The notes: a model not told the origin generated them from the sequence alone. DNA of 64,000 nucleotides from Arthrobacter sp. Soc17.1.1.1 (GCF_036867195.1 NZ_JBAJII010000001.1:682001-746000); one strand, 5' to 3'; shown: positions 26,655 to 35,259, counted from the first letter of the stretch. Numbers and translations are program-made.

Positions 26655-27719
26655 GTGGATCCAGTAGGTAGGCGACGCGCCGCGGTCACCCTGAAGGACC
26701 TCGCAGCGGAACTCGGCATCCACGTCTCCACGGTCTCCCGGGTGCTGCACTCGGACACGGACGTCGCCCGGGGGGCGGCGTCGAAGGAGACCGCCACGAG
26801 GGTGCGCGATCTCGCGAAGCTGAGGGGCTATTCACCCGATCCGCAGGCCACCAGCCTGCGCACCCGCCGCACACGGGCGATCGGGGTCATCGTGCCGCGC
26901 CTCTCGGACATCGTGCTCGCCACCATGTACGAGGGCGTCGAGGAGGCCGCTGCCGAGAGCAACCACTCCACTTTCGTGATGAACTCCCACGACGATCTCG
27001 ACGAGCAGCGCCGCAAGGCCGAGATCATGCTGGCGCGGCGCGTGGACGGCCTGATCCTCGGCGACGTGCACGCCGGCAGCAGCCTGGTGGACGACCTCGT
27101 GAAGCGGCACGTGCCCTTCGTCCTCATGAACCGCCGCTATCCGGGCTTCCCGTCGTCCACCTGCGACGACACCGGTGGAGGCCGGCTCGTCGCGGATCAC
27201 CTGTGGGCCACGGGGCACCGCTCCGTCGCGATCATCGCGGGCGAGACGTACGCGAGCACCGGCGTGGACCGGACCGCGGGCTTCGTCGAACGCTGGCACG
27301 ACCTGGGCGGAGAGGTGCCGGCGGACCGCATCCTGCCCTCACGCTTCGACACCGAGGGCGGCCGCCGGGCGGGCGAGGAGCTGCTGCGCCTCGGCGGGAA
27401 GACCCCGACGGCGGTCTTCGCCGTCAACGACTTCGCCGCGATCGGGGCCATGGGCGCCTTCCGTGCCGGAGGGCTCGTCGTCGGCGAGGACATCGCCGTC
27501 GTCGGATTCAACGACACGTCCCTGGCCGCGCAGCTGCCCATCCCCCTGACATCGGTGCGCTCGCCGATGCTCGAGATCGGCAGGACGGCCGTCGGGATGC
27601 TCCGCCGGGTGATGAATGGGGAGGACGTCGGCTCCGTGCGCCACCCCTCGGAGCTGTTCGTGCGCGAGAGCAGCGCGTCGATCACCGGCGCGGTGCGGCG
27701 GGGGTTCCGGGCCGGCTGA
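26655..27719 (+). CDS. LacI-family regulator of the amide/imide operon
   Basis: A 354-residue regulator. The helix-turn-helix reads VTLKDLAAELGIHVSTVSRVLHSDTDVARG, with the hinge YSPDPQATSLRTRRTRAIGVIVP next and a ligand domain ending in FNDTSLAAQLPIPLTSVRSPMLEIGRTAVGML. GTG was chosen because GGGAAGGGAG precedes it at normal spacing; an upstream ATG would add 26 residues with no ribosome site. It is divergent from the asparaginase-like operon with two matching operators between them, so it is most likely the repressor of that operon and of itself. The inducer is probably the substrate or an amide intermediate. Confidence 0.9.
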   Translation: MDPVGRRRAAVTLKDLAAELGIHVSTVSRVLHSDTDVARGAASKETATRVRDLAKLRGYSPDPQATSLRTRRTRAIGVIVPRLSDIVLATMYEGVEEAAAESNHSTFVMNSHDDLDEQRRKAEIMLARRVDGLILGDVHAGSSLVDDLVKRHVPFVLMNRRYPGFPSSTCDDTGGGRLVADHLWATGHRSVAIIAGETYASTGVDRTAGFVERWHDLGGEVPADRILPSRFDTEGGRRAGEELLRLGGKTPTAVFAVNDFAAIGAMGAFRAGGLVVGEDIAVVGFNDTSLAAQLPIPLTSVRSPMLEIGRTAVGMLRRVMNGEDVGSVRHPSELFVRESSASITGAVRRGFRAG

Positions 27720-27728
27720 CGCGACGCC

Positions 27729-28697
27729 CTAGCCGGCCGTCCCCCAGACGGCGCGCCGCACCTTCGCCGCGTCCGCCCGCGCGGCGAGCGCCTGCTCCAT
27801 GGTCACGGGTTCGAAGTGCGTCAGGGTGCCGGGCGCGCTCCGGGCGACGACGTCCATGTCGGCGCTGATGACCGTCGCCACCATCGCGTAGCCGCCGCCG
27901 GAGACGGCGTCGCGGTGCAGCACGATCGGCTCCTTGCCGCCGGGTACCTGGATCGATCCGATGGCATAGCCGGCGTCCACGATGTTCGAGGGATCCGACC
28001 CGGCACCGAAGGGCTGCGTGCGCGGCCTCCACTCGAGGTCCGGGCCCGAGTAGCGCAGGCCCGTGCGGTCCGCCACGGGCGTGAGCTTCCACGCCGTGCT
28101 CACGAGGGTCTCCATGCCCTCCGCGGTGAGGCGGTGGTCGTAGAGGCCCGGCAGGATGCGCACCGTCACCTCCTTCGCGTAGACGGGCCGCAGGTCCTCC
28201 GGGATGGTGTCGAGCGGCGAGGCTCCGGAGGGGGCGCCGACGGGGACCGTGTCACCGGCCTTGAGGGTGCGTCCCTGGAAACCGCCGAGGGCGCCGAGCG
28301 TGTAGGTGCTGCGGCTGCCGAGGACCTCGGGCACGTCGATGCCGCCCTGGACGGCGACGTAGTAGCGCGTGCCGCCCGAGAGCATCCCGAAGGACACCTC
28401 GTCCCCGGCGGCCAGGGACAGCCGGGTCCACTGGTCCGCGGTCTGCCCGTTCACCTTCACCTGCACGGGCGCGCCCGCCACGGCGATGACGGCGTCGGTG
28501 TCGGTGGTGAACCGCGGGCCGAGATAGGCGCACTCGAGCACGGCGTCGCCCGGGCTGTTGCCCACGAGGGCGTTCGCCATCGACGCGGACAGCTGGTCCA
28601 TGGCCCCGCCCTGCGGGATCCCGACGTTGTAGTAGCCGAACCGGCCCCGGTCCTGGACCGAGGTGGCGAGGCCGGGTTCGAGGATGTCAAAGGCCAT
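27729..28697 (-). CDS. pxpC: 5-oxoprolinase subunit C / KipA-AHS2 family
   Basis: A 322-residue protein of the biotin-dependent carboxyltransferase-like family (AHS2, KipA, PxpC). Characteristic stretches are the opening LEPGLATSVQDRGRFGYYNVGIPQGGAMDQLSA, then NALVGNSPGDAVLECAYLGP and the late GSIQVPGGKEPIVLHRDAVSGGGYAMVATVIS. With PxpB it forms the subunit pair of ATP-dependent 5-oxoprolinase; the same domain forms part of urea carboxylase. Its start overlaps the pxpB end by 11 nt, so they are coupled. It is last in a five-gene operon and converges with a LacI gene. Confidence 0.88.
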   Translation of the reverse strand: MAFDILEPGLATSVQDRGRFGYYNVGIPQGGAMDQLSASMANALVGNSPGDAVLECAYLGPRFTTDTDAVIAVAGAPVQVKVNGQTADQWTRLSLAAGDEVSFGMLSGGTRYYVAVQGGIDVPEVLGSRSTYTLGALGGFQGRTLKAGDTVPVGAPSGASPLDTIPEDLRPVYAKEVTVRILPGLYDHRLTAEGMETLVSTAWKLTPVADRTGLRYSGPDLEWRPRTQPFGAGSDPSNIVDAGYAIGSIQVPGGKEPIVLHRDAVSGGGYAMVATVISADMDVVARSAPGTLTHFEPVTMEQALAARADAAKVRRAVWGTAG

Positions 28698-29589
28698 TGA
28701 GCTTCTCCAGAATGTCCCGGTTGTGCGCGGTGGGGTCGGTCAGTGCCTTCTGCAGGTCGAAGGTCACTGGTACCTGGCGGTAGGTGAACGTCCCGGCGTC
28801 GACCTCCGCCTGGATCGCCCGGTACTCGTCCTCGCCGACGGGCTTGAACTTCACGATGTCGCCGGGCCGGAAGAAGATCATGAAGTCCGAGAAGTCCTCG
28901 AGCTTCTGCGCCGGGTCGAAGATCGGGGCGGCGGCGATACCGAACATCTGGTAGCCGCCGGCACCCCGCACCGAGTAGATGCAGGCGAAGCAGCCGCCAT
29001 GGCCGACGGTCAGTGGGGGTGTGTCCGTGCGGGGGCTGAGGTACTTCGGGACCTCGAGCTGTTCCTCCTGCGGGACGATCTGGAACATGAAGGGCAGCCC
29101 TGCGACGAAGCCCACCATGGACACGAGCCACGGCGATTCGTGGTGCTTCCGGATGAACTCCTGCGGGGAGGACAGGCCGTTCTCCTCGGCCGCGAAGTCC
29201 AAGTCGGTGCCGTCGGGCCGCTGGTGGCCCTTGCGGAAGCGGGCCCCGGTCTCGCGGGTGTAGGGGTCGTCGTACCAGACGGGGATCTCGATGATGCGGG
29301 TCTCGAGGGTCTGCTCGCTCAGCTGGGCGACCTCCTCCTCGACCTGCCGCACGAGTGCCTCCAGCTCGTCCGGCGGCACCGCGTCGGGATCGAAGCGCAG
29401 CAGCAGGGAGGCGTTGGCCGGACAGATGTCCACGACACCGTCGATCGCGCGTGCCGTGAGCCGCGTCGCCATGGCGTTCGCCTTGAAGTTGGCGGCGAGG
29501 CTCATGCTCTCGGAGATCTCTACGAAGAGGAACTCGTCGCCGCCCCAGGTGTAGCGGGCGGCGTCGAGGTGCTGGGGTGCGTGGCTCAT
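28687..29589 (-). CDS. pxpB: 5-oxoprolinase subunit B / KipI-AHS1 family
   Basis: A 300-residue KipI/AHS1 protein. The conserved features are WGGDEFLFVEISESMSLAANFKANAMATRL and, later, the family block FVAGLPFMFQIVP and VGHGGCFACIYSVRGAGGYQMFGIAAAPIFDP with its GGYQ turn. At 300 residues it is longer than E. coli PxpB (about 220). The extra N-terminal and C-terminal parts (from DFSDFMIFFRPGDIVKFKPV onward) are seen in relatives linked to biotin carboxylases. The start overlaps the carboxylase stop by four bases. Confidence 0.87.
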   Translation of the reverse strand: MSHAPQHLDAARYTWGGDEFLFVEISESMSLAANFKANAMATRLTARAIDGVVDICPANASLLLRFDPDAVPPDELEALVRQVEEEVAQLSEQTLETRIIEIPVWYDDPYTRETGARFRKGHQRPDGTDLDFAAEENGLSSPQEFIRKHHESPWLVSMVGFVAGLPFMFQIVPQEEQLEVPKYLSPRTDTPPLTVGHGGCFACIYSVRGAGGYQMFGIAAAPIFDPAQKLEDFSDFMIFFRPGDIVKFKPVGEDEYRAIQAEVDAGTFTYRQVPVTFDLQKALTDPTAHNRDILEKLNGL

Positions 29590-30941
29590 GCGTCAGCTCC
29601 GAGGAGGTCGGGGGTCGATTCGATGAACTTCGAGTGGTGGGTCACGTCGCGTACCTCGGGCCGGTGGAGGACCGTCGACAGGAGCGGGAGCGTGGTCCTC
29701 ACGCCCTCGATCCGCACCTCCCCGAGTGCGCGCGCCGACCGCCGGACGGCGTCCGTGCGGGTCTCGTCCCACACCACGAGCTTGGCGAGCAGGGAGTCGT
29801 AGAACGGTGCGACGGCGGATCCCGCGACCACGCCGGAATCGATCCTCACCCCCGGGCCCCCGGGCCAGTCGAGGCGCGCCAGGGTGCCGGGGCTCGGCAG
29901 GAAGCCCTGCGACGGGTCCTCGGCGTTGATGCGGAACTCGAAGGCGTGGCCCCGGAAGGTGATGTCGTCCTGGCTGAGGCGCAGCCTGCCGGTGGACGCG
30001 ACGAGGAGCTGCTCCCGGACGAGGTCGAGGCCGGTCACCATCTCGGTGACCGGGTGCTCCACCTGCAGCCGGGTGTTCATCTCGATGAAGGCCGCCTGCT
30101 CGCGGTCCGGGTCGTAGAGGAACTCGACGGTGCCGAGGCCGGAGTAGCCGCACTGGCGGCCGAGTTCGATGGACGAGGCGCGGATGGTGTCGCGGACGGC
30201 GTCGGGCAGCAAGGGTGCGGGGGCCTCCTCGATGATCTTCTGCTGGCGGCGCTGCAGTGAGCAGTCCCGGTCACCGAGGTGGATGACGCGCTCGCCGTCG
30301 CCGAGGATCTGCACCTCCACGTGGCGGGCGCGGGAGACGAACTGCTCGAGGTACACGGCGGGGTCGCCGAACGCCGCCTGGGCCTCGGCACGGGCGACGT
30401 CGAGCGTCCTGACCAGGTCCTCCTCCTGCGTCACGAGCCGGATCCCGCGGCCGCCACCGCCGGCGGACGCCTTGACCACCAGCGGGTAGCCGATCTCCCG
30501 CGCGAGGGGGAGGGGGTCGACGTCGGGTGCCAGCGCGCCGTCGCTCCCGGGCAGGGTGGGGACGCCTGCCTCCCGGGCGGCCTGCCGTGCACGGGACTTG
30601 TTGCCCATCAGTTCGATGGCGTCGGGGGAGGGGCCCACCCAGGTGAGGCCGGCGTCGAGGACGGACCGGGCGAAGCGCGGGTTCTCGGACAGGAAGCCGT
30701 AGCCGGGGTGGACGGCGTCGCACCCGGCGTCCTCCGCGGCCCTGAGCACCGCGGCGCCGTCGAGGTAGCTCTTCGCGGCCGGCGCGGGTCCGACCACCCG
30801 GACGTCGTCGGCCAGAGACGCCGCGTAGGAGTCGGCGTCGGGTTCGCTGGCGGCGAGGACGGTCTCGAGACCGAGCTCCCGTGCCGCCCGGATGACGCGG
30901 ACGGCGATCTCCCCGCGGTTCGCGATCAGGAGGCGGTCCAT
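29586..30941 (-). CDS. Biotin carboxylase (AccC-type) of the pxp cluster
   Basis: A 451-residue ATP-grasp biotin carboxylase. Motifs are LLIANRGEIAVRVIRAARELG, the HPGYGFLSENPRFA segment, the ATP-binding glycine loop KASAGGGGRGIRLV, and EMNTRLQVEHPVTEMVTGLDLV with the catalytic Glu and Arg. It charges biotin on the small carrier encoded 4 nt upstream using bicarbonate and ATP. Its place between pxpA/BCCP and pxpB/pxpC, with no acyl-CoA carboxyltransferase gene nearby, points to an amide or ring nitrogen as the CO2 acceptor rather than acetyl-CoA. Confidence 0.9.
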   Translation of the reverse strand: MDRLLIANRGEIAVRVIRAARELGLETVLAASEPDADSYAASLADDVRVVGPAPAAKSYLDGAAVLRAAEDAGCDAVHPGYGFLSENPRFARSVLDAGLTWVGPSPDAIELMGNKSRARQAAREAGVPTLPGSDGALAPDVDPLPLAREIGYPLVVKASAGGGGRGIRLVTQEEDLVRTLDVARAEAQAAFGDPAVYLEQFVSRARHVEVQILGDGERVIHLGDRDCSLQRRQQKIIEEAPAPLLPDAVRDTIRASSIELGRQCGYSGLGTVEFLYDPDREQAAFIEMNTRLQVEHPVTEMVTGLDLVREQLLVASTGRLRLSQDDITFRGHAFEFRINAEDPSQGFLPSPGTLARLDWPGGPGVRIDSGVVAGSAVAPFYDSLLAKLVVWDETRTDAVRRSARALGEVRIEGVRTTLPLLSTVLHRPEVRDVTHHSKFIESTPDLLGADA

Positions 30942-30944
30942 CCG

Positions 30945-31184
30945 CTAGCCCTCGGACACCGTGGCGATGACGTCGCCGGGGTTGACGGTCCCGGAGTCCT
31001 CGACGGCGAAGCTCTCGAGGGTGCCGGCCACGTCGCTGCGGATCTCGGAGAACTGCTTCATGATCTCCACCACCCCGATGGTCTGGCCCGCCTCGATGGC
31101 GTCACCCTCGTTCGCGTAGGGGTCCTTGTCGGGCCCGGGCTTGCGGTAGAAGATGCCGGGCAGTGGGGAGACGATGTCGGCCAC
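30945..31184 (-). CDS. Biotin carboxyl carrier protein, short form
   Basis: A 79-residue biotinyl domain. The lysine of VVEIMKQF (Lys43) is the biotin site; the usual AMKM is changed to IMKQ. The swinging-arm fold is seen in DIVSPLPGIFYRKPGPDKDPYANEGDAIEAGQTIG and the C-terminal half DVAGTLESFAVEDSGTVNPGDVIATV. GTG was chosen because GAAAGGA lies just before it. It carries carboxybiotin from the neighbouring carboxylase to an acceptor site likely formed by PxpB/PxpC. The AccB-type N-terminal extension is absent. Confidence 0.87.
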   Translation of the reverse strand: MADIVSPLPGIFYRKPGPDKDPYANEGDAIEAGQTIGVVEIMKQFSEIRSDVAGTLESFAVEDSGTVNPGDVIATVSEG

Positions 31185-31196
31185 GGGGGTCCTTTC

Positions 31197-31253
31197 GGGT
31201 GGAGTGTCGGGAAGTGTCGGTTGGAGTATCGGGTGGAGAGTCGGGTGGTCAGG
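31197..31253. repeat. Degenerate 12-bp tandem repeats
   Basis: About five imperfect copies of a unit like GGGTGGAGTGTC fill the short gap between pxpA and the BCCP gene and run into the pxpA stop codon. Units vary at one to three positions and one is shortened. Confidence 0.6.
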
Positions 31254-31989
31254 GGGCATCGAGGGCGGAGCGTACGGCCGCCGCGACCTCGGGGGAGTTG
31301 GGGGCGTCCGAGTGGACGCAGATGCTGTCGAACGGGATGGTGAGGAGTGAGCCGTCGGAGGCCTCCACGACGCCGTCCGTGAGGGCGCGCGTCACGCGTC
31401 GCGCTGCCGCGGCGGGGTCCGTCGGTTCCGGCCGGCGCTGGATGAGGAGTTCGCCGGCGGGCCCGTAGTTGAGGTCCACGTACAGTTCGGCGACGAAGGG
31501 CACGCCGAGTTCCTCGCACACGCTCTGGTGCGCGGTGCCGGCGATCCCGTAGACGGCGACGTCGAAGAGCCGCGCCACCCGGGCGGCGCCCCTCATCAGG
31601 TCCGGGTCGCGGGCCAGCATCCCGTAGAGGGACCCGTGGGGCTTGATGTGGTTGAGGTCTGCGCCCTCACGCCGCAGGAAGGCGCTGAGTGCACCCACCT
31701 GGTAGAGCACGAGGTGCTCCACCTCCTGGGGGGTCAGCTTCATCTCGCGCCGCCCGAAGCCCACGAGGTCCGGGAGTCCGGGGTGGGCGCCGATCAGCAC
31801 GTCCTGCGCCCGGGCCGCCGCGACGGTCTCCGCCATGGTGTCCGGGTCTCCCGAGTGGAAGCCGCAGGCCACGTTGATGGCGTCCACGGTCCCGAGGAGC
31901 GCGGGGTCGTTGCCGAAGGAGTGCAGGCCGAGAGATTCGCCCATGTCCGAATTGATCATCGGCGTCGTGCGCCGGGGAGCGTCCGTCAT
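31249..31989 (-). CDS. pxpA: 5-oxoprolinase subunit A, LamB/YcsF family
   Basis: A 246-residue LamB/YcsF protein. The family path is clear: NSDMGESLGLHSFG, INVACGFHSGDPDTM, IGAHPGLPDLVGFGRREM, HIKPHGSLYGM and the late DSICVHSDAPNSPEV. Those Asp and His residues line the presumed metal/active site. With PxpB and PxpC it opens 5-oxoproline to glutamate using ATP. It is the first gene of the operon. TAGGGT lies 6 nt before the ATG and no ribosome site is seen, so the message is probably leaderless. Confidence 0.9.
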   Translation of the reverse strand: MTDAPRRTTPMINSDMGESLGLHSFGNDPALLGTVDAINVACGFHSGDPDTMAETVAAARAQDVLIGAHPGLPDLVGFGRREMKLTPQEVEHLVLYQVGALSAFLRREGADLNHIKPHGSLYGMLARDPDLMRGAARVARLFDVAVYGIAGTAHQSVCEELGVPFVAELYVDLNYGPAGELLIQRRPEPTDPAAAARRVTRALTDGVVEASDGSLLTIPFDSICVHSDAPNSPEVAAAVRSALDAP

Positions 31990-31995
31990 GCGACA

Positions 31996-32001
31996 ACCCT
32001 A
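31996..32001 (-). promoter_or_regulatory. -10 box of the pxpA operon
   Basis: On the minus strand TAGGGT ends 6 nt before the pxpA ATG, the leaderless spacing used repeatedly in this window. Confidence 0.5.
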
Positions 32002-32082
32002 GAGAGCGCCGGCGGACCGATATAGTGGGCGCGCGCCCTCGCTTCTCTCCCCTCGGAGGGCAGATGCACACAGGAGGATCCC

Positions 32083-33606
32083 ATGATCGTCGCCGATCTG
32101 CTGGCTGCCGACGCCCTGCAGCTGCGCCTCCACACGCCGTCGTCGGTGGAGCGGCTGGCCTGGGACATCAGCTGGTGCGCTCCCGCCGAGACCATCGATC
32201 CCACGCCGTTCCTCAGCAGCAACGTGGTCCTGCTGACCAACGGGATCGGGCTGAACATCGAGGACCAGCGGACCTGGACCGCGTACGTGGAGCGCCTCGT
32301 CCGCGTGCGGGTGGCGGCCATCGCCTTCGGCACGGGGACGGCGCACCGACTCATCCCGCCCGGTCTCGTCCGGGCGGCGACGGAGCTCGACGTGCCGCTG
32401 CTGGAGATCCCGCAGTCGGTGCCGTTCCTGCAGGTCCATCGCCATGTGACGAACGTGCTGGAGGTGGAGCGTTTCACGGCCGTGAACAGGTCGTGGGAGC
32501 TGGCACAGGAGTGTGCGCAGCTCGCCGCCTCCGGTGCGCACCTGCAGGTGGTGCTCGACGCCGCGGCGCAGGCCGCCGAGGGGCATCTCGCCATCGTCGA
32601 CGCCGCCGGCGTGGTCATCGCGCGCTCGCCGTCGGCCTCGGTCTGGACCGCCGCGGATCTCACGGAGCTGCCGGGGGCGGGGCGCGGCAGCATCCCCCTG
32701 CCCATGGGCAGCGGTGACTCGTTCCAGCTGATCGTGCGGGACGCGGCGTCGGACCACCCGGTGGACACCCTGCTCGCACCGGCGGCGTCGATCATCGCCG
32801 TGCAGCTGCAGACGGCGCTGCACACCACCACCCACAAGGAGCGGGAGCTGGAGTCCCTCCTCGACCAGGTGCCGGACTGGGCCGGCGTCGCCCTCGAGGA
32901 GTTCACCGCGACCTTCCGGTCCACCGGACTCGACGTGCGCGAGCCCACCCTCGTGCTCGCCGCGACCGCCGGGCGCCGGAACCTCTCCAACGCGTGGCGG
33001 ATCCGGCTCCTGTTGCAGTCGCGGTTCCTCGACGTGCGCGTGCAGGTCCGTGCGGGCGTCCTCTACGCCTTCGCCCAGGGACCGCTCGGCGGCGCGGATA
33101 CCGAAGACGCCGCGGCGGGTCTGCTCGAGGCCTGCATCCGGGAGCTCCCCGGCCAGTCCCTTGTGCTCAAGGGACCCTGCCACACCATCGACGAACTCCG
33201 CCTGGGGATCCATCAGGCGGGGACCACGGTCGGGGAGGTCCGGGCGCCGATGCGCGCACCGGACCTCGGGATCCGCGCGCTGATCGCGTCGACCGCGTCC
33301 TCGGGCGCCCGGGCCGGTGCGCACAAGCTCCTGGCGCCGGTCCTCGCCTATGACGCCGCGCACGCCGTGGACCTGCTGGGCACGCTGGAGGCGTTCCTCG
33401 AGCACGATGCGCAGCCCGGCCGCACGGCGGCGAAGCTGTTCATCCACCGCAACACGCTCGCCCAGCGGCTGGGGAAGCTCGAGGGCCTGCTGCGGGTGTC
33501 GCTGACCTCGCTCGAGGGTCAGGCCACGTGCCTGCTGGCGCTGCAGATCCTGCGGTCCGAGGCCCCGCCCGGGCGTCCGGCACTGTCGCTGCTCGATCGC
33601 CGCTAG
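32083..33606 (+). CDS. PucR/CdaR-type transcriptional regulator
   Basis: A 507-residue regulator. The N-terminal PucR domain (about residues 1-125) includes MIVADLLAADALQLRLH and FGTGTAHRLIPPGLVRAATELDVPLLEIPQSVPFLQVH. A GGDEF-like central region follows. The C-terminal PucR helix-turn-helix is KLFIHRNTLAQRLGKLEGLLRVSLTSLEGQATCLLALQI, where the HRNTLxxRL motif is diagnostic. It is divergent from pxpA, so it likely activates the pxp operon in response to a ring or amide substrate. Relatives control purine and other nitrogen-compound use. A TATAGT box is about 55 nt before the start. Confidence 0.88.
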   Translation: MIVADLLAADALQLRLHTPSSVERLAWDISWCAPAETIDPTPFLSSNVVLLTNGIGLNIEDQRTWTAYVERLVRVRVAAIAFGTGTAHRLIPPGLVRAATELDVPLLEIPQSVPFLQVHRHVTNVLEVERFTAVNRSWELAQECAQLAASGAHLQVVLDAAAQAAEGHLAIVDAAGVVIARSPSASVWTAADLTELPGAGRGSIPLPMGSGDSFQLIVRDAASDHPVDTLLAPAASIIAVQLQTALHTTTHKERELESLLDQVPDWAGVALEEFTATFRSTGLDVREPTLVLAATAGRRNLSNAWRIRLLLQSRFLDVRVQVRAGVLYAFAQGPLGGADTEDAAAGLLEACIRELPGQSLVLKGPCHTIDELRLGIHQAGTTVGEVRAPMRAPDLGIRALIASTASSGARAGAHKLLAPVLAYDAAHAVDLLGTLEAFLEHDAQPGRTAAKLFIHRNTLAQRLGKLEGLLRVSLTSLEGQATCLLALQILRSEAPPGRPALSLLDRR

Positions 33607-33609
33607 CCC

Positions 33610-33645
33610 CCGGGAACGACGGCCGGGACCCGCCGTCGTTCCCGG
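33610..33645. terminator. Terminator of the PucR-type gene
   Basis: A perfect 14-bp stem with an eight-base loop begins 3 nt after the stop codon and is followed by CTTCT. Confidence 0.8.
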
Positions 33646-33723
33646 CTTCTCCAGCCGGCGGGCACGAACAGCGGCGTGTCCCGAGGCGACACACGCATCC
33701 AGATCGAAACCCGGGAACGACGA

Positions 33724-33761
33724 CGGCCCCGCCTGCCACCCGAGGGCAGCAGACGGGGCCG
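33724..33761. terminator. Terminator of the minus-strand glycan-binding gene
   Basis: CGGCCCCG pairs with CGGGGCCG, with an inner CTGCC/GGCAG pair, forming a compound stem-loop 12 nt beyond the stop of the minus-strand gene. Confidence 0.65.
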
Positions 33762-33773
33762 GGGGACCAGCGG

Positions 33774-34640
33774 CTAGGAGGTCTCGATGTCCTTCGTGGC
33801 GTAGTCGAACCGGAACGTCACCGACGTGTCGGAGAGCAGGTGCAGTTCGTGGTTGGCGCCGTCGCGCACGCCGAACCGGCCGTAGTTCTCCGCCCACGAG
33901 CCGTTGACGAGGATCTTGAACTGGTAGGTGCCGGCGGGCAGCTGGAGGGTCTGCTTCCAGGTGTTCTCCGTCGGCTCCCACACGAACTGCAGTTCGCGGA
34001 GGTCCGAGCTCCAGTGCCCGGCCTCGCCGAACAGCGGGTCGAAGTCGCCGGAGAGGGCGACGGACTGCGGCTGGTCGTGCCAGGCGTCCTCGGCGGGGGT
34101 ATCGGTCGGCTCGTGCACGGGCTCGGAGTCGGACACCTCGAGGGTCGGGGTGACATCCGGGGGCGTGGGGTCCTCGGCGAGAGCCGTCTTGGCCTGGGCG
34201 ACCTCCGTCGGATCCACGTCGACGTCGGCCTGCGCGGCCTGCGCCTCCTCGCCCAGCTGCTCGGGGGCCACCGGCGCGTGCACCGGAGCCTCGGCAGGGG
34301 TCTCCGGCACGGGAGCGCCACTGATCATGGCGTTGACGAACTGCTCGGAATCGGTGAAGGCGTGGACCGCGCGGACGCCCTCGTCGGTGGCGGTCCAGCC
34401 GCTGCGGCCCTTGACGAGCCAGCCGGCCTTGACGAGCTTCGACGTCGCCGTCGTCAGGGCCTTGAAACCGCGGGGGACGCCGCCGGAGAGGAGCTCGGCT
34501 TCCTTGGCGTCGAACGGGACCTGGGCGACGGCCTGCGCCATCAGTTCACTGGGGGCGACGGCGGTGCCCGCGGACTGGTGAGCGGCGAGCAGGGCGAGGG
34601 TCATGCGGAGTCGGTCGTTCGTGCGGTTCCGGGGGGCCAT
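33774..34640 (-). CDS. Winged-helix plus glycogen-binding (CBM48/X25-like) protein
   Basis: A 288-residue cytoplasmic protein with two recognisable ends. The N-terminal 95 residues are helical and end in SKLVKAGWLVKGRSGWTATDEGVRAVHAF, which reads as a winged helix with its wing. An acidic Pro/Glu linker (about 105-190) follows. The C-terminal 95 residues carry SVALSGDFDPLFGEAGHW...LQFVWEPTENTWKQTLQLPAGTYQFKILVNGSWAENYGRFG, a strong match to the CBM48/pullulanase-X25 beta-sandwich that binds alpha-glucans. GAAGGAG precedes the ATG. It could link glycogen or maltodextrin binding to regulation; no enzyme domain is present. Confidence 0.75.
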   Translation of the reverse strand: MAPRNRTNDRLRMTLALLAAHQSAGTAVAPSELMAQAVAQVPFDAKEAELLSGGVPRGFKALTTATSKLVKAGWLVKGRSGWTATDEGVRAVHAFTDSEQFVNAMISGAPVPETPAEAPVHAPVAPEQLGEEAQAAQADVDVDPTEVAQAKTALAEDPTPPDVTPTLEVSDSEPVHEPTDTPAEDAWHDQPQSVALSGDFDPLFGEAGHWSSDLRELQFVWEPTENTWKQTLQLPAGTYQFKILVNGSWAENYGRFGVRDGANHELHLLSDTSVTFRFDYATKDIETS

Positions 34641-34807
34641 GGCGGTCTCCTTCGTGGGGCGGGCGGCAACCTGCCGTCGTGTCCCTGCAGTTTCCCGCCC
34701 CGGCGGAGGACATCCATGGGGATGGGTTCCTACCCCGGCGGGCTCGACGATGCGTGGGACTGCGGACGACAGCACCCTGACTTTATCCGAGTCCTGCACA
34801 TCGCGGC

Positions 34808-34813
34808 TATTGT
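34808..34813 (+). promoter_or_regulatory. -10 box of the DoxX-like gene
   Basis: TATTGT lies 7 nt before the ATG and no ribosome site is seen, again the leaderless pattern. Confidence 0.5.
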
Positions 34814-34820
34814 GCGCTGC

Positions 34821-35246
34821 ATGACGTCCCCTCCCCGCGCCTCGCCGGTACGGACCATCGCCCGCGTGGTACTCGGCGCGTTCCTGCTGTTCGCGGGCAC
34901 GGCGCACCTGACCTTCGCGCGGTCGGACTTCGCAGCGCAGGTGCCCGCCTGGCTCCCGCTCGGAACGGATCTGGTCGTGGTGGTATCCGGCGTCGTCGAA
35001 CTGGTGCTCGGCGCCGCACTGGTCCTCGCCGGCAGGCGCCGCGTAGCCGTCGGCTGGGTGGTCGCGGCGTTCTTCGTCGCGGTCTTCCCGGGCAACATCG
35101 CCCAATACGTCGACGGCGTCAGCGCCTTCGGGCTCGACACCGACCGTGCCCGGCTCGCCCGCCTGTTCTTCCAGCCCGTACTGGTGGTGTGGGCGCTGTG
35201 GTCGACGGCGGCCTGGCGGGACCGCCGGATGCTGCTGGGGCCCTGA
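34821..35246 (+). CDS. DoxX-like small membrane protein
   Basis: A 141-residue protein with four hydrophobic segments. Family-like features are IARVVLGAFLLFAGTAHLTF in helix 1, VPAWLP in the loop, GVVELVLGAALVLAGRRRVAVGWVVAAFFVAVFPGNIAQYVDG in helices 2 and 3, and ARLFFQPVLVVWALW at the end. DoxX-type proteins are linked to quinone or thiol redox chemistry in the membrane, but this subgroup has no proven role. The start follows TATTGT by 7 nt. Confidence 0.75.
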   Translation: MTSPPRASPVRTIARVVLGAFLLFAGTAHLTFARSDFAAQVPAWLPLGTDLVVVVSGVVELVLGAALVLAGRRRVAVGWVVAAFFVAVFPGNIAQYVDGVSAFGLDTDRARLARLFFQPVLVVWALWSTAAWRDRRMLLGP

Positions 35247-35259
35247 CGGACGCTGCGAC

